This document shows positions 25,408-34,171 of a stretch of 64,000 bases of DNA, in pieces. Position 1 is the stretch's first letter. Every line of letters starts with the position of its first letter. The position numbers and the translations under genes are program-made. The notes under the pieces are model-generated. The model was not told the DNA's origin. It saw nothing but the letters and a program-made list of their open reading frames with translations, and searched no databases. Source of the DNA: JACAEY01 sp049700155 (GTDB lineage: Bacteria; Nitrospirota; Thermodesulfovibrionia; Thermodesulfovibrionales; SM23-35); NCBI GenBank assembly GCA_049700155.1, contig JBNAVX010000020.1, positions 15,544 to 79,543 of the forward strand, read 5' to 3'.

Positions 25408-26358
25408 TTGTATAGAGGACCCTTGCATATTGACTCTCTTCAATATATACAATTCTATCCAACCCTGAAATGCAATAGCTTCTGTTCATTCTGTTTTAAT
25501 AGAGGCATAAAACATTTAGAAGACATTTCTGTGAATAATTTCAAGTCACTGCTCTCAATCTTTTCAGATATTGGGATCAAAGAATTAGATATACTTGGTG
25601 GAGAACCAACCTTGCATCCATATTTCGACAAATTAATTGATCTATCATATAAGAATAAATTGAAGGTTAATATCAGTTCAAATGGAAGTAATATCAACCT
25701 TTTGAAGAGTGTTTCAGATAAATACAATGATAATCAGATAAAGATAGGAATTTCATTAAATTCTAATCCTATTAGAAGGGAACTCCATGAATATATAATC
25801 AAATATAAGCCATTATTAAAAACTGTTTCCTCTAATTTACAGTTAATTCCGAAGGCAATCAAAAAATATCTGTATTTACCCGGAATAAAGTTTTATTTAA
25901 TATTCATGGATATCCTTTATAAAGATGACCTTGAGAATTGCCTATCATTTTACGATTATTTCAAAGAAGTAAATTTTTTGAAAAATTTTTATGAACATAT
26001 TTATGGTGTATTCTGTTCAGGATTTATTCCTGATATAGAAAGTTATCCAGTTCTTCAATATGTAAGATGTCCTGCAGGAACTACAAAACTTTCTGTTTTA
26101 CCTGATGGTTCTGTGTATCCATGTTATCTTTTTTTTAGATATGAGGAGTTCAAACTCGGGAATATATTTGTTGATGATTTTAAAAAAATTTGGGAGAATC
26201 CTGTTCTCGATTTTTTTAGAATTTTTGAAAAGAATAACTGTGTTAATACAAAATGTAATCTGTTCTCTGCTTGTCATGGCGGTTGTCCTGCTATAAGTTT
26301 TATGATATACGGTAGTCTCAATTCATCTGATCCCAGATGTGTTAAACAATTATCTTAA
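25408..26358 (+). CDS. Radical SAM / SPASM-domain protein
   Basis: This 316-residue protein has the radical SAM motif CNSFCSFC (CxxxCxxC) with DILGGEPTLHP, and a C-terminal SPASM-type cysteine cluster (RCPAGTTKLSVLPDGSVYPC, then CVNTKCNLFSACHGGCP). SPASM enzymes carry auxiliary Fe-S clusters and often modify peptides or proteins. The TTG start directly follows the HD-GYP stop, so it belongs to the same operon. No short precursor peptide gene was found nearby, so a protein target or a small molecule is equally possible. Confidence 0.85.
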   Translation: MYRGPLHIDSLQYIQFYPTLKCNSFCSFCFNRGIKHLEDISVNNFKSLLSIFSDIGIKELDILGGEPTLHPYFDKLIDLSYKNKLKVNISSNGSNINLLKSVSDKYNDNQIKIGISLNSNPIRRELHEYIIKYKPLLKTVSSNLQLIPKAIKKYLYLPGIKFYLIFMDILYKDDLENCLSFYDYFKEVNFLKNFYEHIYGVFCSGFIPDIESYPVLQYVRCPAGTTKLSVLPDGSVYPCYLFFRYEEFKLGNIFVDDFKKIWENPVLDFFRIFEKNNCVNTKCNLFSACHGGCPAISFMIYGSLNSSDPRCVKQLS

Positions 26359-26426
26359 AAAATATTTTAAACTTTTGTAATGAAACCTAAGTTTAGTTTA
26401 TGAAAAAAATGGAATAATTTATAATT

Positions 26427-27002
26427 ATGTCAGTAGAAAAAAAGATCTTATATTTTGAGAAACCTGGCAGAGAAAATACTTCTGAGTGTCTTGAAGTCGT
26501 TAAAAAAGCACTTAAGAACGAAAAATATAAACACGTCGTTGTTGCCTCCACAAGTGGATATACTGGCATAATGTTTTCTGAGGAACTTAAGAATTATGGT
26601 ATCAATCTTGTGGTAGTAACTCATTCATCAGGTTTTAAAGAACCCAATACAATTGAAATGCCAGATGAGATTCGAGCGAAGATAATAGAAAATGGTGCGA
26701 AAGTCTTCACAGGTCCTATGTTAACCCATTCTCTTGAGACGAGTCTGGCATCAAAGTTTGGTGGTTCATATCCAACGCTTATTATCGCAAATACCCTCAG
26801 GAGGTTTGGCGAAGGTGCAAAGGTATGTTGTGAGATTGTTATGATGGCAACTGATGCAGGTTTAATCCCTGAAGGAGAAGACGTCATAGCAGTAGCTGGC
26901 ACTGCAACAGGAGCAGACACTGTTATGGTAATTAAATCTTCTGCATCAAAGAGATTCCTTGATTTAAAAGTCATTGAAATACTTGCAAAACCAAGGACTT
27001 AG
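26427..27002 (+). CDS. Pyruvate kinase alpha/beta (C-terminal) domain protein
   Basis: This 191-residue protein corresponds to the stand-alone PK_C-like domain: VVVASTSGYTGIMFSEEL, VVVTHSSGFKEPN and VIAVAGTATGADTVMVIK. In pyruvate kinase this domain holds the allosteric site; free-standing versions occur in many anaerobes and archaea with unknown function. A TATAAT lies only 1 nt before the ATG, too close to be its promoter. It is followed by a 216-nt AT-rich gap. Confidence 0.8.
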   Translation: MSVEKKILYFEKPGRENTSECLEVVKKALKNEKYKHVVVASTSGYTGIMFSEELKNYGINLVVVTHSSGFKEPNTIEMPDEIRAKIIENGAKVFTGPMLTHSLETSLASKFGGSYPTLIIANTLRRFGEGAKVCCEIVMMATDAGLIPEGEDVIAVAGTATGADTVMVIKSSASKRFLDLKVIEILAKPRT

Positions 27003-27094
27003 GCGGAGATTATAAAGTGATTTATTATATTTTTGTGCAATATTTTTTATTTTTATCTTGTATAAAACTTGGCTTAATTTTATATATTTATTAA

Positions 27095-27121
27095 AAATTG
27101 TAGGACAAAAACTTACAATTT
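27095..27121. promoter_or_regulatory. Inverted repeat upstream of the cupin genes
   Basis: AAATTGTA (27095-27102) and TACAATTT (27114-27121) form an 8-bp inverted repeat with an 11-nt spacer in the AT-rich gap before the first cupin gene. It could be an operator; no matching regulator is known. Confidence 0.25.
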
Positions 27122-27218
27122 AGATAAAGAAATTCTTACAAAAAAATCAGAATTTTACCTATACATAATTTTTTGTTAAATTTGTAATTTTATAAAAACA
27201 TTAAAGGAGGATAAAGAT

Positions 27219-27614
27219 ATGAAGGGATATGTGGTTGACATTGAAAAAGAAACCAAAGAAAACAAATATTTTCGCAAGGTCATTTATACTGCAAAAAACA
27301 GCCAGTTGGTCGTAATGTGTTTAAAGCCAGGTGAAGAAATCGGGGAAGAGGTACATGAACTTGATCAATTCATTCGGATAGAAAAAGGAAAGGGTAAAGC
27401 TGTTCTTGATGGTGTAGAACACAAGATTAAAGATGATTACGCAATTGTTATACCAGCAGGTACCAAGCATAACATCATCAATACTTCAAAAGATGATGAG
27501 TTGAAACTCTATACAATTTATTCCCCACCACAACATAGAGACGGTGTTATTCACAAAACAAAAGCTGATGCTATGGCTGATGACGAACATTTTGACGGTA
27601 AGACTACAGAGTGA
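27219..27614 (+). CDS. Cupin-domain protein
   Basis: This 131-residue protein is a single cupin: motif 1 is GEEIGEEVHELDQFIRIEKG and motif 2 PAGTKHNIINTS. Metal ligands would be the His of EVHE, the Gln/Glu around DQF and the His of TKHN. A very strong ribosome-binding site (AAAGGAGG) lies 8 nt before the ATG, suggesting high expression. It is 9 nt upstream of a second cupin gene. Substrate is unknown. Confidence 0.82.
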   Translation: MKGYVVDIEKETKENKYFRKVIYTAKNSQLVVMCLKPGEEIGEEVHELDQFIRIEKGKGKAVLDGVEHKIKDDYAIVIPAGTKHNIINTSKDDELKLYTIYSPPQHRDGVIHKTKADAMADDEHFDGKTTE

Positions 27615-27623
27615 TTCTTAACT

Positions 27624-27953
27624 GTGAGACTATTTTCTCTTGATAAAGCTCCTCTTGAGCCTGTTAGTCATAACCCTGAACTGAAAAAGAGAGTACTTAC
27701 TCACGATACTCTTCCTCATATAAAACACATAAGTCACATAATTCTTCATCCGGGAGATAGTGCTTCTGAGCATGTTCATAATGATTCTTTCGAGGTGTTC
27801 TACTGTATTAGGGGCAACGCAGAATTCTTGATAAAAGGAGAATGTGTCTCCATTAAAGATGGAATTTTACTCTTTGTTGAACCAGGAGAAGTTCACTCTA
27901 TTCCCAAAATAAAAGAAGAAACAGAGCTTCTATATTTTCGTGTATCAAAGTAA
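27624..27953 (+). CDS. Cupin-domain protein
   Basis: This 109-residue protein is a second, distinct cupin: SEHVHNDSFEVFYCIRG (motif 1, two His and a Glu) and VEPGEVHSIPKI (motif 2 His). It starts with GTG, has no ribosome-binding site, and lies 9 nt after the first cupin gene, so translation probably depends on coupling. The enzyme or binding activity is unknown. Confidence 0.78.
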   Translation: MRLFSLDKAPLEPVSHNPELKKRVLTHDTLPHIKHISHIILHPGDSASEHVHNDSFEVFYCIRGNAEFLIKGECVSIKDGILLFVEPGEVHSIPKIKEETELLYFRVSK

Positions 27954-27970
27954 GCTAATAGATTTGAGTG

Positions 27971-28000
27971 TTGAAAAGATTAAAGAATTTTATCTATAAT
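27971..28000 (+). promoter_or_regulatory. Promoter of the VorB-type gene (leaderless)
   Basis: TTGAAA (27971-27976), an 18-nt spacer and a perfect TATAAT (27995-28000) are followed 7 nt later by the GTG at 28008. No ribosome-binding site is present. Confidence 0.6.
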
Positions 28001-28007
28001 TCAAAAC

Positions 28008-29090
28008 GTGAATAACAAAATCCTCATGAAAGGCAATGAGGCACTTGCTGAGGCAGCGATTCAGGCAGGTTGTCGCTTTTATGCAGGATATCCCATAACT
28101 CCCCAGAACGAGATACCTGAATATATGTCATGGAGAATGCCTGAAGTAGGAGGAATTTTTGTCCAGGCTGAAAGTGAACTATCTGCAATCAATATTGTTT
28201 ACGGAGCATCTGTTGCTGGATTAAGGGCGATGACCTCATCAAGTAGTCCAGGAATAAGTCTCAAGCAGGAGACAATATCATATCTTGCAGGAGCAGAACT
28301 TCCAGCAGTGATTGTAGATGTGCAGAGAGGTGGACCTGGTCTCGGGAATATATCTGGGAGCCAGGGTGATTATTTCCAGGCTGTTAAAGGCGGGGGGCAT
28401 GGAGACTATAGACTCCTTGTCTATGCCCCATATAACCTTCAGGAGATATGGGACCTTACTATGCTTGCTTTTGATAAGGCAGACGAATACAGAAACCCTG
28501 TTATGATTCTCACTGATGGTGTTATAGGACAGGTAATGGAACCTTTTAATCCAACACCTTATGTCCGACCAGACTTACCGAAAAAAGACTGGATACTCGA
28601 TGGATGCAAGGGAAGGCAACCACGCGTTATCAGATCATTATGTATGGGGGAGGGAGAACTTGAGAGAAAAATTTTACATCTTCAGAAAAAATATAAAATG
28701 ATGAAAGAGAAAGATGTAAAATTCGAGATATATTTTTCTGATGATGCAGATATTCTAATAGTAGCCTTTGGAATAGCGGCAAGAATTGCTTTATCAGCAG
28801 TCAAGATGCTTAGACGTGAGCGTATTAAAATTGGGCTCTTCAGACCTATTACACTTTTTCCATTCCCTGAAAAAGAACTATACACACTTGCTGAAACAAA
28901 GAGAATCTTTGTCACAGTAGAAATGAATACAGGTCAAATGGTTGAAGATGTTCGACTTGCAGTAAATGGTAAAGCAGAGGTTTTCTTTTATGGACGTCCC
29001 GGTGGAACTATATTGACGCCAGAAGAGATTTATGAACATATAAAGGATCTTATTGGCATACGTCACTCACTAACCACTAATAAACACTAA
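28008..29090 (+). CDS. vorB: 2-oxoacid:ferredoxin oxidoreductase alpha-type subunit (VorB/KorA-like)
   Basis: This 360-residue protein matches the pyrimidine-binding (alpha-type) subunit of 2-oxoacid oxidoreductases, closest in style to VorB: ILMKGNEALAEAAIQAGCRF, YPITPQNEIPEYMSW and GPGLGNISGSQGDYFQAVKG. The enzyme oxidises 2-oxoacids (for VorB, branched-chain ones) to acyl-CoA with ferredoxin. Normally a TPP-binding subunit, a gamma subunit and a ferredoxin subunit are encoded alongside; none is present here. The gene is instead followed by a palindromic repeat and an unrelated gene on the other strand. Start is a GTG with a leaderless promoter. Confidence 0.85.
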   Translation: MNNKILMKGNEALAEAAIQAGCRFYAGYPITPQNEIPEYMSWRMPEVGGIFVQAESELSAINIVYGASVAGLRAMTSSSSPGISLKQETISYLAGAELPAVIVDVQRGGPGLGNISGSQGDYFQAVKGGGHGDYRLLVYAPYNLQEIWDLTMLAFDKADEYRNPVMILTDGVIGQVMEPFNPTPYVRPDLPKKDWILDGCKGRQPRVIRSLCMGEGELERKILHLQKKYKMMKEKDVKFEIYFSDDADILIVAFGIAARIALSAVKMLRRERIKIGLFRPITLFPFPEKELYTLAETKRIFVTVEMNTGQMVEDVRLAVNGKAEVFFYGRPGGTILTPEEIYEHIKDLIGIRHSLTTNKH

Positions 29091-29110
29091 CTTCATTTGT
29101 CTTAATCTAT

Positions 29111-29241
29111 TAACCCATATTATTCATAAAATTTTTGGCAGATGCAGTATTCGAGCGGATTTAAATTCTTTCGAAGAAAGAATTTACCTCGGAGGCTCGA
29201 TCTTAATCGAGCCGAGAATGAGCGAGAATACTGTATATGCC
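29111..29241. repeat. Palindromic interspersed repeat, copy A
   Basis: This element matches 63854-63984 over 131 nt. Its 105-nt core (29137-29241) has terminal inverted repeats (GGCAGATGCAGTATTC against its near-complement at the right end) enclosing two perfect hairpins: AAATTCTTTC/GAAAGAATTT with loop GAA, and GGCTCGAT/ATCGAGCC with loop CTTA. It sits between the convergent vorB-like and macrodomain genes. The two cores are the same length and differ at about eight positions by eye. Confidence 0.85.
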
Positions 29242-29271
29242 GATTACTCATAAGTTAATGAATTAAGTGGG

Positions 29272-29811
29272 TTAAAGTTTTTCAAACTCCTTTTTAAAAT
29301 AAACTAAAGTTGAATCATCAAATATACAGAACTCCACTATATTTAAAGATGTCTTTTCATCTTCTCTTAAAAATCTCGCACATTCTTGAACGAGTATCTC
29401 TGCACATCTATCTTTTGGAAACCCGAATATGCCTGAACTTATTGCTGGTATAGATATGCTCTTTAAACCCTTCTCCGACGCAAGCTTAAGACTACTTAGA
29501 ACAGCACTCTTAAGTTTATTATCCTCGTCTCCCTCACCCATCTTTGGACCAACTGCATGTATAACAAATTTTGAAGGCAACCTGCCAGCTCCAGTAATAA
29601 CTGCAGTACCAACAGGCGTAAAACCTATCCTGTTACTTTCTTCCTGTATGATCTGCCCACCCTTTCTAACAATTGCACCTGCAACTCCACCACCATGCTT
29701 GAGATATGAATTTGCAGCATTCACTATTGCATCAACATCTCTATCAGTAATATCACCCTGAACAAGTCTCAGTATTTTTCCATTAATCTCTTTCTCATAG
29801 ATTATCTTCAT
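29272..29811 (-). CDS. Macrodomain protein (O-acetyl-ADP-ribose deacetylase type)
   Basis: This 179-residue protein is a single macrodomain: GDITDRDVDAIVNAANSYLK, HGGGVAGAI and FVIHAVGPKMGEG, with PAISSGIFGFP in the last binding loop. Family members hydrolyse O-acetyl-ADP-ribose or remove ADP-ribose from proteins. A strong AAGGAGG ribosome-binding site precedes the ATG. It follows the last permease gene of the efflux operon by 35 nt, so it is probably co-transcribed with it, an unusual partnership. Confidence 0.9.
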   Translation of the reverse strand: MKIIYEKEINGKILRLVQGDITDRDVDAIVNAANSYLKHGGGVAGAIVRKGGQIIQEESNRIGFTPVGTAVITGAGRLPSKFVIHAVGPKMGEGDEDNKLKSAVLSSLKLASEKGLKSISIPAISSGIFGFPKDRCAEILVQECARFLREDEKTSLNIVEFCIFDDSTLVYFKKEFEKL

Positions 29812-29846
29812 AAAACCCTCCTTGTCCTGTTAAGTATTCGTATTCC

Positions 29847-31070
29847 CTATGCCCTTATCACATCCATGGGCTGTATTTTTGTTGCCTTTTTTGATGGATA
29901 AATACCTGCAATTATGCCAACTCCCACTGATGCAAAAAAAGATATCAAGAGCCCTGTCAGAGAAATAGTAAAAGGAAGCTTTGAGACTGTAAAGATAATA
30001 AGAGTTGTTATGAAACTTGCCACCACACCAACTGTTCCACCACTTAAGGATATAAAGGCTGACTCTATTATAAATTGAAGAATAATATCTCGTTTTCTTG
30101 AACCAACTGCTCTTCTTATGCCAATCTCTACCCTCCTTTCATTCACTATGAGAATCATGATAGACAAGATTCCAATACCACCTATAAAAAAAGAGACTGC
30201 GGCAGCAACTTTACCAAGAATATTTACCATTGACATTGCCTGTGTCTTTAAAGCCATAACATCTTTTAAATCAATAACAGTAAAATCATCTTTTTGTTCA
30301 TCTTGTATCTTGTGTCTCTTCCTCAATAAAGCCTCTATGTCAGTCTTTACCAATGGGATAGATTTTTCATCAATTACCTGAATAGAAATACTATTAATAT
30401 AATTTTTGTTGACAAATCTTCTTAGAAAGGTATTTAAAGGCATGAAAATTTGATTGTCCTGATTAAATCCTGATATATCCACACCTTTTTCTTCCATTAT
30501 CCCTATCACTTGACATGGAACCCTCCATATAAGGATAAAGCGTCCTATGGGATTATCCTCACCAAAAAGGTTTTTTGCAACTTCTCTGCCAAGCACAGCT
30601 ACTCTATTTAAATTTTTATTATCCTCTTCAGTAATAAAACTGCCTTCCTCTACATAAAAATTCCTTACCTCAGGATAATTTGGCATTACTCCCATAACAA
30701 GGACTGATTTTAAGGTTATATCCCCGTATCTGATAGGAAATGTTTTATTCCCTGATGGTGATACTGCTTTTATAAATGGTGAACTCTGAAGTATCGCTTC
30801 AGAGTCCTCAACTGTGAGTGTGGTAGCCTCACTCAACAACCTTGTGATAGTTCCGAACCTTCTTACAACCCCGCTTCTCACAATAAGTAGATTCTTGCCA
30901 AGGTTTTCTGCTTCCTCTTCAGTCTTTTTTGCTAATGAATCAGATAGGTTGGATACAACAACAAGAGAAAAGGTTCCAAGAAATACGCCGAGAATAGCAA
31001 GGGCTGTTCTCAGTTTAAAATTCAAGAGTGACCGAATCGCTATTTTAAGGTTTAGAAATATTCTCTTCAT
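29847..31070 (-). CDS. MacB-type ABC transporter permease (second)
   Basis: This 407-residue protein is a MacB/FtsX-type permease: one N-terminal membrane helix, a large periplasmic MacB_PCD domain, then three C-terminal helices with NERRVEIGIRRAVGSRKRDI between them. It has no ATPase domain. It overlaps the other permease gene by 4 nt; the two differ throughout, so they probably form a heterodimer with the ATPase encoded upstream. Confidence 0.9.
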   Translation of the reverse strand: MKRIFLNLKIAIRSLLNFKLRTALAILGVFLGTFSLVVVSNLSDSLAKKTEEEAENLGKNLLIVRSGVVRRFGTITRLLSEATTLTVEDSEAILQSSPFIKAVSPSGNKTFPIRYGDITLKSVLVMGVMPNYPEVRNFYVEEGSFITEEDNKNLNRVAVLGREVAKNLFGEDNPIGRFILIWRVPCQVIGIMEEKGVDISGFNQDNQIFMPLNTFLRRFVNKNYINSISIQVIDEKSIPLVKTDIEALLRKRHKIQDEQKDDFTVIDLKDVMALKTQAMSMVNILGKVAAAVSFFIGGIGILSIMILIVNERRVEIGIRRAVGSRKRDIILQFIIESAFISLSGGTVGVVASFITTLIIFTVSKLPFTISLTGLLISFFASVGVGIIAGIYPSKKATKIQPMDVIRA

Positions 31071-32281
31071 CTCTTTACAGCTTCTATAGGCTTCAAGTCA
31101 GCTGCCCTTTTTGCAGGCTGTAACCCAAAACCAATTCCAACAACCCACGAAAGAAATAAACCCACAACAAATGCTTTCCATGAAAAATATATAGGAAACT
31201 CTGCAATAAATTTGAGAAGTTTGGAAGATATCAGAGCAAGTATGAAGCCGAATACCCCCCCAGTGGTTGTCAAGATGACTGCTTCACATAAAAACTGAAA
31301 AAGTATATCTCTCTTTTTTGCGCCAACTGCCCTCCTTATTCCAATTTCATTTGTCCTTTCTCTGACAGATAACAAAAACAGGTTTGCAAGCACAAAGCCA
31401 GCAACGCCCAGAGATATAATCCCTGTGATTCCGAGAAATATAATGAGTGACCCAGTAAGGGCAACGAGGAACTTTATAATCTCTTTTGGAGAGATTATTG
31501 TGAAGTCATCTGGTTCTCCTTCAGGAATTCCGTGTCTTTTTCTTAGAAATGCTCTGAGTTCCTCAATGTAATTATATAAATTTTCCTGATCCATAAATCT
31601 AACTCTCAATGCTCTTACATATTTTGTTTCGTTCTCCAATTTCCTCATGAGTGTAGTAATCGGAATAACAATTCTGTCATCAAGGTTCTCACCAGCAGGA
31701 GAAGTTCCCCTTTCTGAAAGAACTCCTACTATCTGCACAGGGATAGTCTTGATAAGGACATACTTTCCTATAGGGCTTTCATTCCTGAAGAGCTCTTTTA
31801 CGAGATACTGTCCAATGAGACCTACATTTCTTAAACCCTTAACATCTTCTTCAGTAAAATCAGAACCTTCAACAACAGGCCATGACCATACAAGACTGTA
31901 ATCGCTTGTTGAACCAACTATCAGGGTTTGATATTTCTTTTCCTTATAAGATATAGTTACCTCTCTCATAGCTGTCATTGGGACTACCAGATATGCACTA
32001 TCAAAAGCCTCTTTGATGGCTTTTATATCATCAAGTGTAATCGTCTTCTGTCTCTCTCCAACAGCCCTTGCCTCTTCACTTCCACCGATAATAAGTAAGG
32101 AATCAGGACCAAACCGTGCAACTATCTCAAAAGCCTTTTTATAAGCCCCTTCAGTAGCTGCAACAATAACAGTAATTGAAGATATACCAAGGGCAACACT
32201 GATCAAACAGAATAGTGTCCTCAGCTTGTATGAGCGAACAGCTTTGATAGACTGGAATATAATCTTAAAAAATCTGTCCAT
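31067..32281 (-). CDS. MacB-type ABC transporter permease (first)
   Basis: This 404-residue protein has the same MacB/FtsX layout as its neighbour: N-terminal helix, periplasmic domain (ALGISSITVIVAATEG onward) and three C-terminal helices with RERTNEIGIRRAVGAKKRDI. The extra periplasmic domain would contact the membrane-fusion protein. It lies 6 nt after the ATPase gene. Confidence 0.9.
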   Translation of the reverse strand: MDRFFKIIFQSIKAVRSYKLRTLFCLISVALGISSITVIVAATEGAYKKAFEIVARFGPDSLLIIGGSEEARAVGERQKTITLDDIKAIKEAFDSAYLVVPMTAMREVTISYKEKKYQTLIVGSTSDYSLVWSWPVVEGSDFTEEDVKGLRNVGLIGQYLVKELFRNESPIGKYVLIKTIPVQIVGVLSERGTSPAGENLDDRIVIPITTLMRKLENETKYVRALRVRFMDQENLYNYIEELRAFLRKRHGIPEGEPDDFTIISPKEIIKFLVALTGSLIIFLGITGIISLGVAGFVLANLFLLSVRERTNEIGIRRAVGAKKRDILFQFLCEAVILTTTGGVFGFILALISSKLLKFIAEFPIYFSWKAFVVGLFLSWVVGIGFGLQPAKRAADLKPIEAVKR

Positions 32282-32287
32282 GAAACT

Positions 32288-32956
32288 TTATTCAGAAATA
32301 ATCCCATCTTTTATATGAATAATTCTCCTTGCATATTCAGCTATATGAGGGTCGTGAGTCACAAGCACTACTGTCTTCCCCTGCTCATTCATCCTTGATA
32401 GTATATCCATGATTTCATTTGCTGTCTTACTATCAAGCTGGCCTGTAGGCTCATCTGCAAGAAGAAGATCTGGCTCATTTATCAATGCCCTTGCAATTGC
32501 AACACGTTGTTGCTCACCACCTGAGAGCTGGCTTGGTCTGAATCGAGCCCTACCTTCTAACCCAACAAGCTTTAAAAGTTCCATCGCCTTCTTTTTTGCG
32601 CTGTCACTCCGAGTACTGATATAAAGGGTTGGCAACAGCACATTTTCGAGGACAGTAGCATAGGGAAGAAGATAAAAGTTCTGAAATACAAAACCTATGT
32701 GTTCATTCCTTATCTCTGATAATTCATCATCAGTGAGGCTTGAAACCTCTCTTTCAGCTAATATATATCTACCTGAAGAGGCTGTATCAAGACATCCAAT
32801 GATATTCATAAGGGTTGTCTTACCAGAACCTGAGGTTCCCATTATTGCTATAAATTCTCCTCTCTCTATTGTAAGATTGATTCCTTTCAATACCTCAACT
32901 TGAACATCACCTATCTTATAAGTCTTTTTGATATTTTCCATTACGCATAAAGGCAT
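32288..32956 (-). CDS. MacB/LolD-type ABC transporter ATPase
   Basis: This 222-residue ATPase has Walker A GTSGSGKTT (40-48), a Q-loop in GFVFQNFYLLPYATV, the signature LSGGEQQRVAIARAL, and Walker B LLLADEPTG with a downstream LVTHD switch His. It is the MacB/LolD/FtsE type that powers permeases acting mechanically across the periplasm. It lies between the membrane-fusion protein gene and the two permease genes. Confidence 0.94.
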   Translation of the reverse strand: MPLCVMENIKKTYKIGDVQVEVLKGINLTIERGEFIAIMGTSGSGKTTLMNIIGCLDTASSGRYILAEREVSSLTDDELSEIRNEHIGFVFQNFYLLPYATVLENVLLPTLYISTRSDSAKKKAMELLKLVGLEGRARFRPSQLSGGEQQRVAIARALINEPDLLLADEPTGQLDSKTANEIMDILSRMNEQGKTVVLVTHDPHIAEYARRIIHIKDGIISE

Positions 32957-32968
32957 AAGTTTCCCGTC

Positions 32969-34165
32969 TTAACTCTTTGGCTTTTCTGAAACTGGCAGGA
33001 TTAATTTTGTAGCAATAGTATCTCCTTCTTTGAGCCCGGACAGGATCTCTGTATTTTCCTCACCTCTTGTGCCAATCTTTAATTCTACTTTTTCAACTCT
33101 CTCAGGTCCGATTACTTTATATGCAACCTGTTTTCCGCCTTCGAATTTTATTCCAGCATTCGGAGCAATAAGGATGTCCTTCTTTTCCTCTACGATTATC
33201 TTCACATGTGTCGTCATCTCTGGCTTCAGAAAATGTGTATCATCCTTTATTACCTTTACTATTGCAAGATAATAGACAATGTTATCCTTTACAACAGGTT
33301 GCGGATAAATTTTTTCTATCTTTCCTTTGAAAATCTTATCAGGAAAGGTATCAACATAATATTCTACCTGCTGTCCTACCTTAACCCTTCCTATATCTGT
33401 CTCATCAACATATATCCACATCTCAAGGCTTGTTGGGTCAAGTACAGTAACAAGATTAGCGACCTGAAGTCCTGTCACGACTGTCTCGCCTTCCTGTGCT
33501 GTTACATCTGATACAATACCATCTATTGGTGCATAGATTTTTGTATAGCTGAGTATTGTCTCGTTCTGTCTTAATCTTGCAGTAATGTCTTCTATATTTG
33601 CCTTTGCTATCTTTTCCTGTGTCTTGAATTCATCCTGTAACCTTTTCAAAATTGCTTCTGATGCCTCAAATTGACTTTTTGCCTTATCAACAGCATCTAC
33701 TGTTGTATATTCATGCTTTAAAAGCTCCTGTTCTCTTTCATAATTTATCTTTGCATATTCATAATTGGCTTTTGCCTCACGTATGCGTTCTGGATATGTC
33801 AACTCTATCTGTTTTAAGGTATTACGAGCAGCATCTAAAGAAGCCTTTTGCTGTTCTATTGCCTTCTGTATTTCCCGGTCATCTATAAGTGCAATAAGCT
33901 CACCTTTTTTTACTCTGTCACCTATCTTGACTTTCATTCTAACAATCTCGCCCGTTGCCCTCGCACCAATCTTCACAAGTGCCCCAACCTGCGGTTTTAT
34001 AATCCCTGTTTCAACAATCACACCCCGAATGTTCCCTTTTTGAATCTTTGCAGTCTCTATAACTTTAATTGAGGGCTTACTAATAAATTTCTTATATACA
34101 AAGATGCCTCCACCAATAATTAATATAGGTAATATTAGAATTAAGAACTTCTTCAGATTTTTCAA
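32969..34165 (-). CDS. Efflux membrane-fusion protein (MacA-like)
   Basis: This 398-residue protein has an N-terminal membrane anchor (LKKFLILILPILIIGGGIF), a biotinyl-lipoyl half (GEIVRMKVKIGDRVKKGELI), a coiled-coil hairpin (about 95-205), the second lipoyl half (TKIYAPIDGIVSDVTAQEGE) and beta-barrel domains. It links the MacB-type permeases to the TolC-type channel. It is encoded 6 nt after the tolC-like gene. Confidence 0.92.
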   Translation of the reverse strand: MKNLKKFLILILPILIIGGGIFVYKKFISKPSIKVIETAKIQKGNIRGVIVETGIIKPQVGALVKIGARATGEIVRMKVKIGDRVKKGELIALIDDREIQKAIEQQKASLDAARNTLKQIELTYPERIREAKANYEYAKINYEREQELLKHEYTTVDAVDKAKSQFEASEAILKRLQDEFKTQEKIAKANIEDITARLRQNETILSYTKIYAPIDGIVSDVTAQEGETVVTGLQVANLVTVLDPTSLEMWIYVDETDIGRVKVGQQVEYYVDTFPDKIFKGKIEKIYPQPVVKDNIVYYLAIVKVIKDDTHFLKPEMTTHVKIIVEEKKDILIAPNAGIKFEGGKQVAYKVIGPERVEKVELKIGTRGEENTEILSGLKEGDTIATKLILPVSEKPKS

Positions 34166-34171
34166 ATCTTT

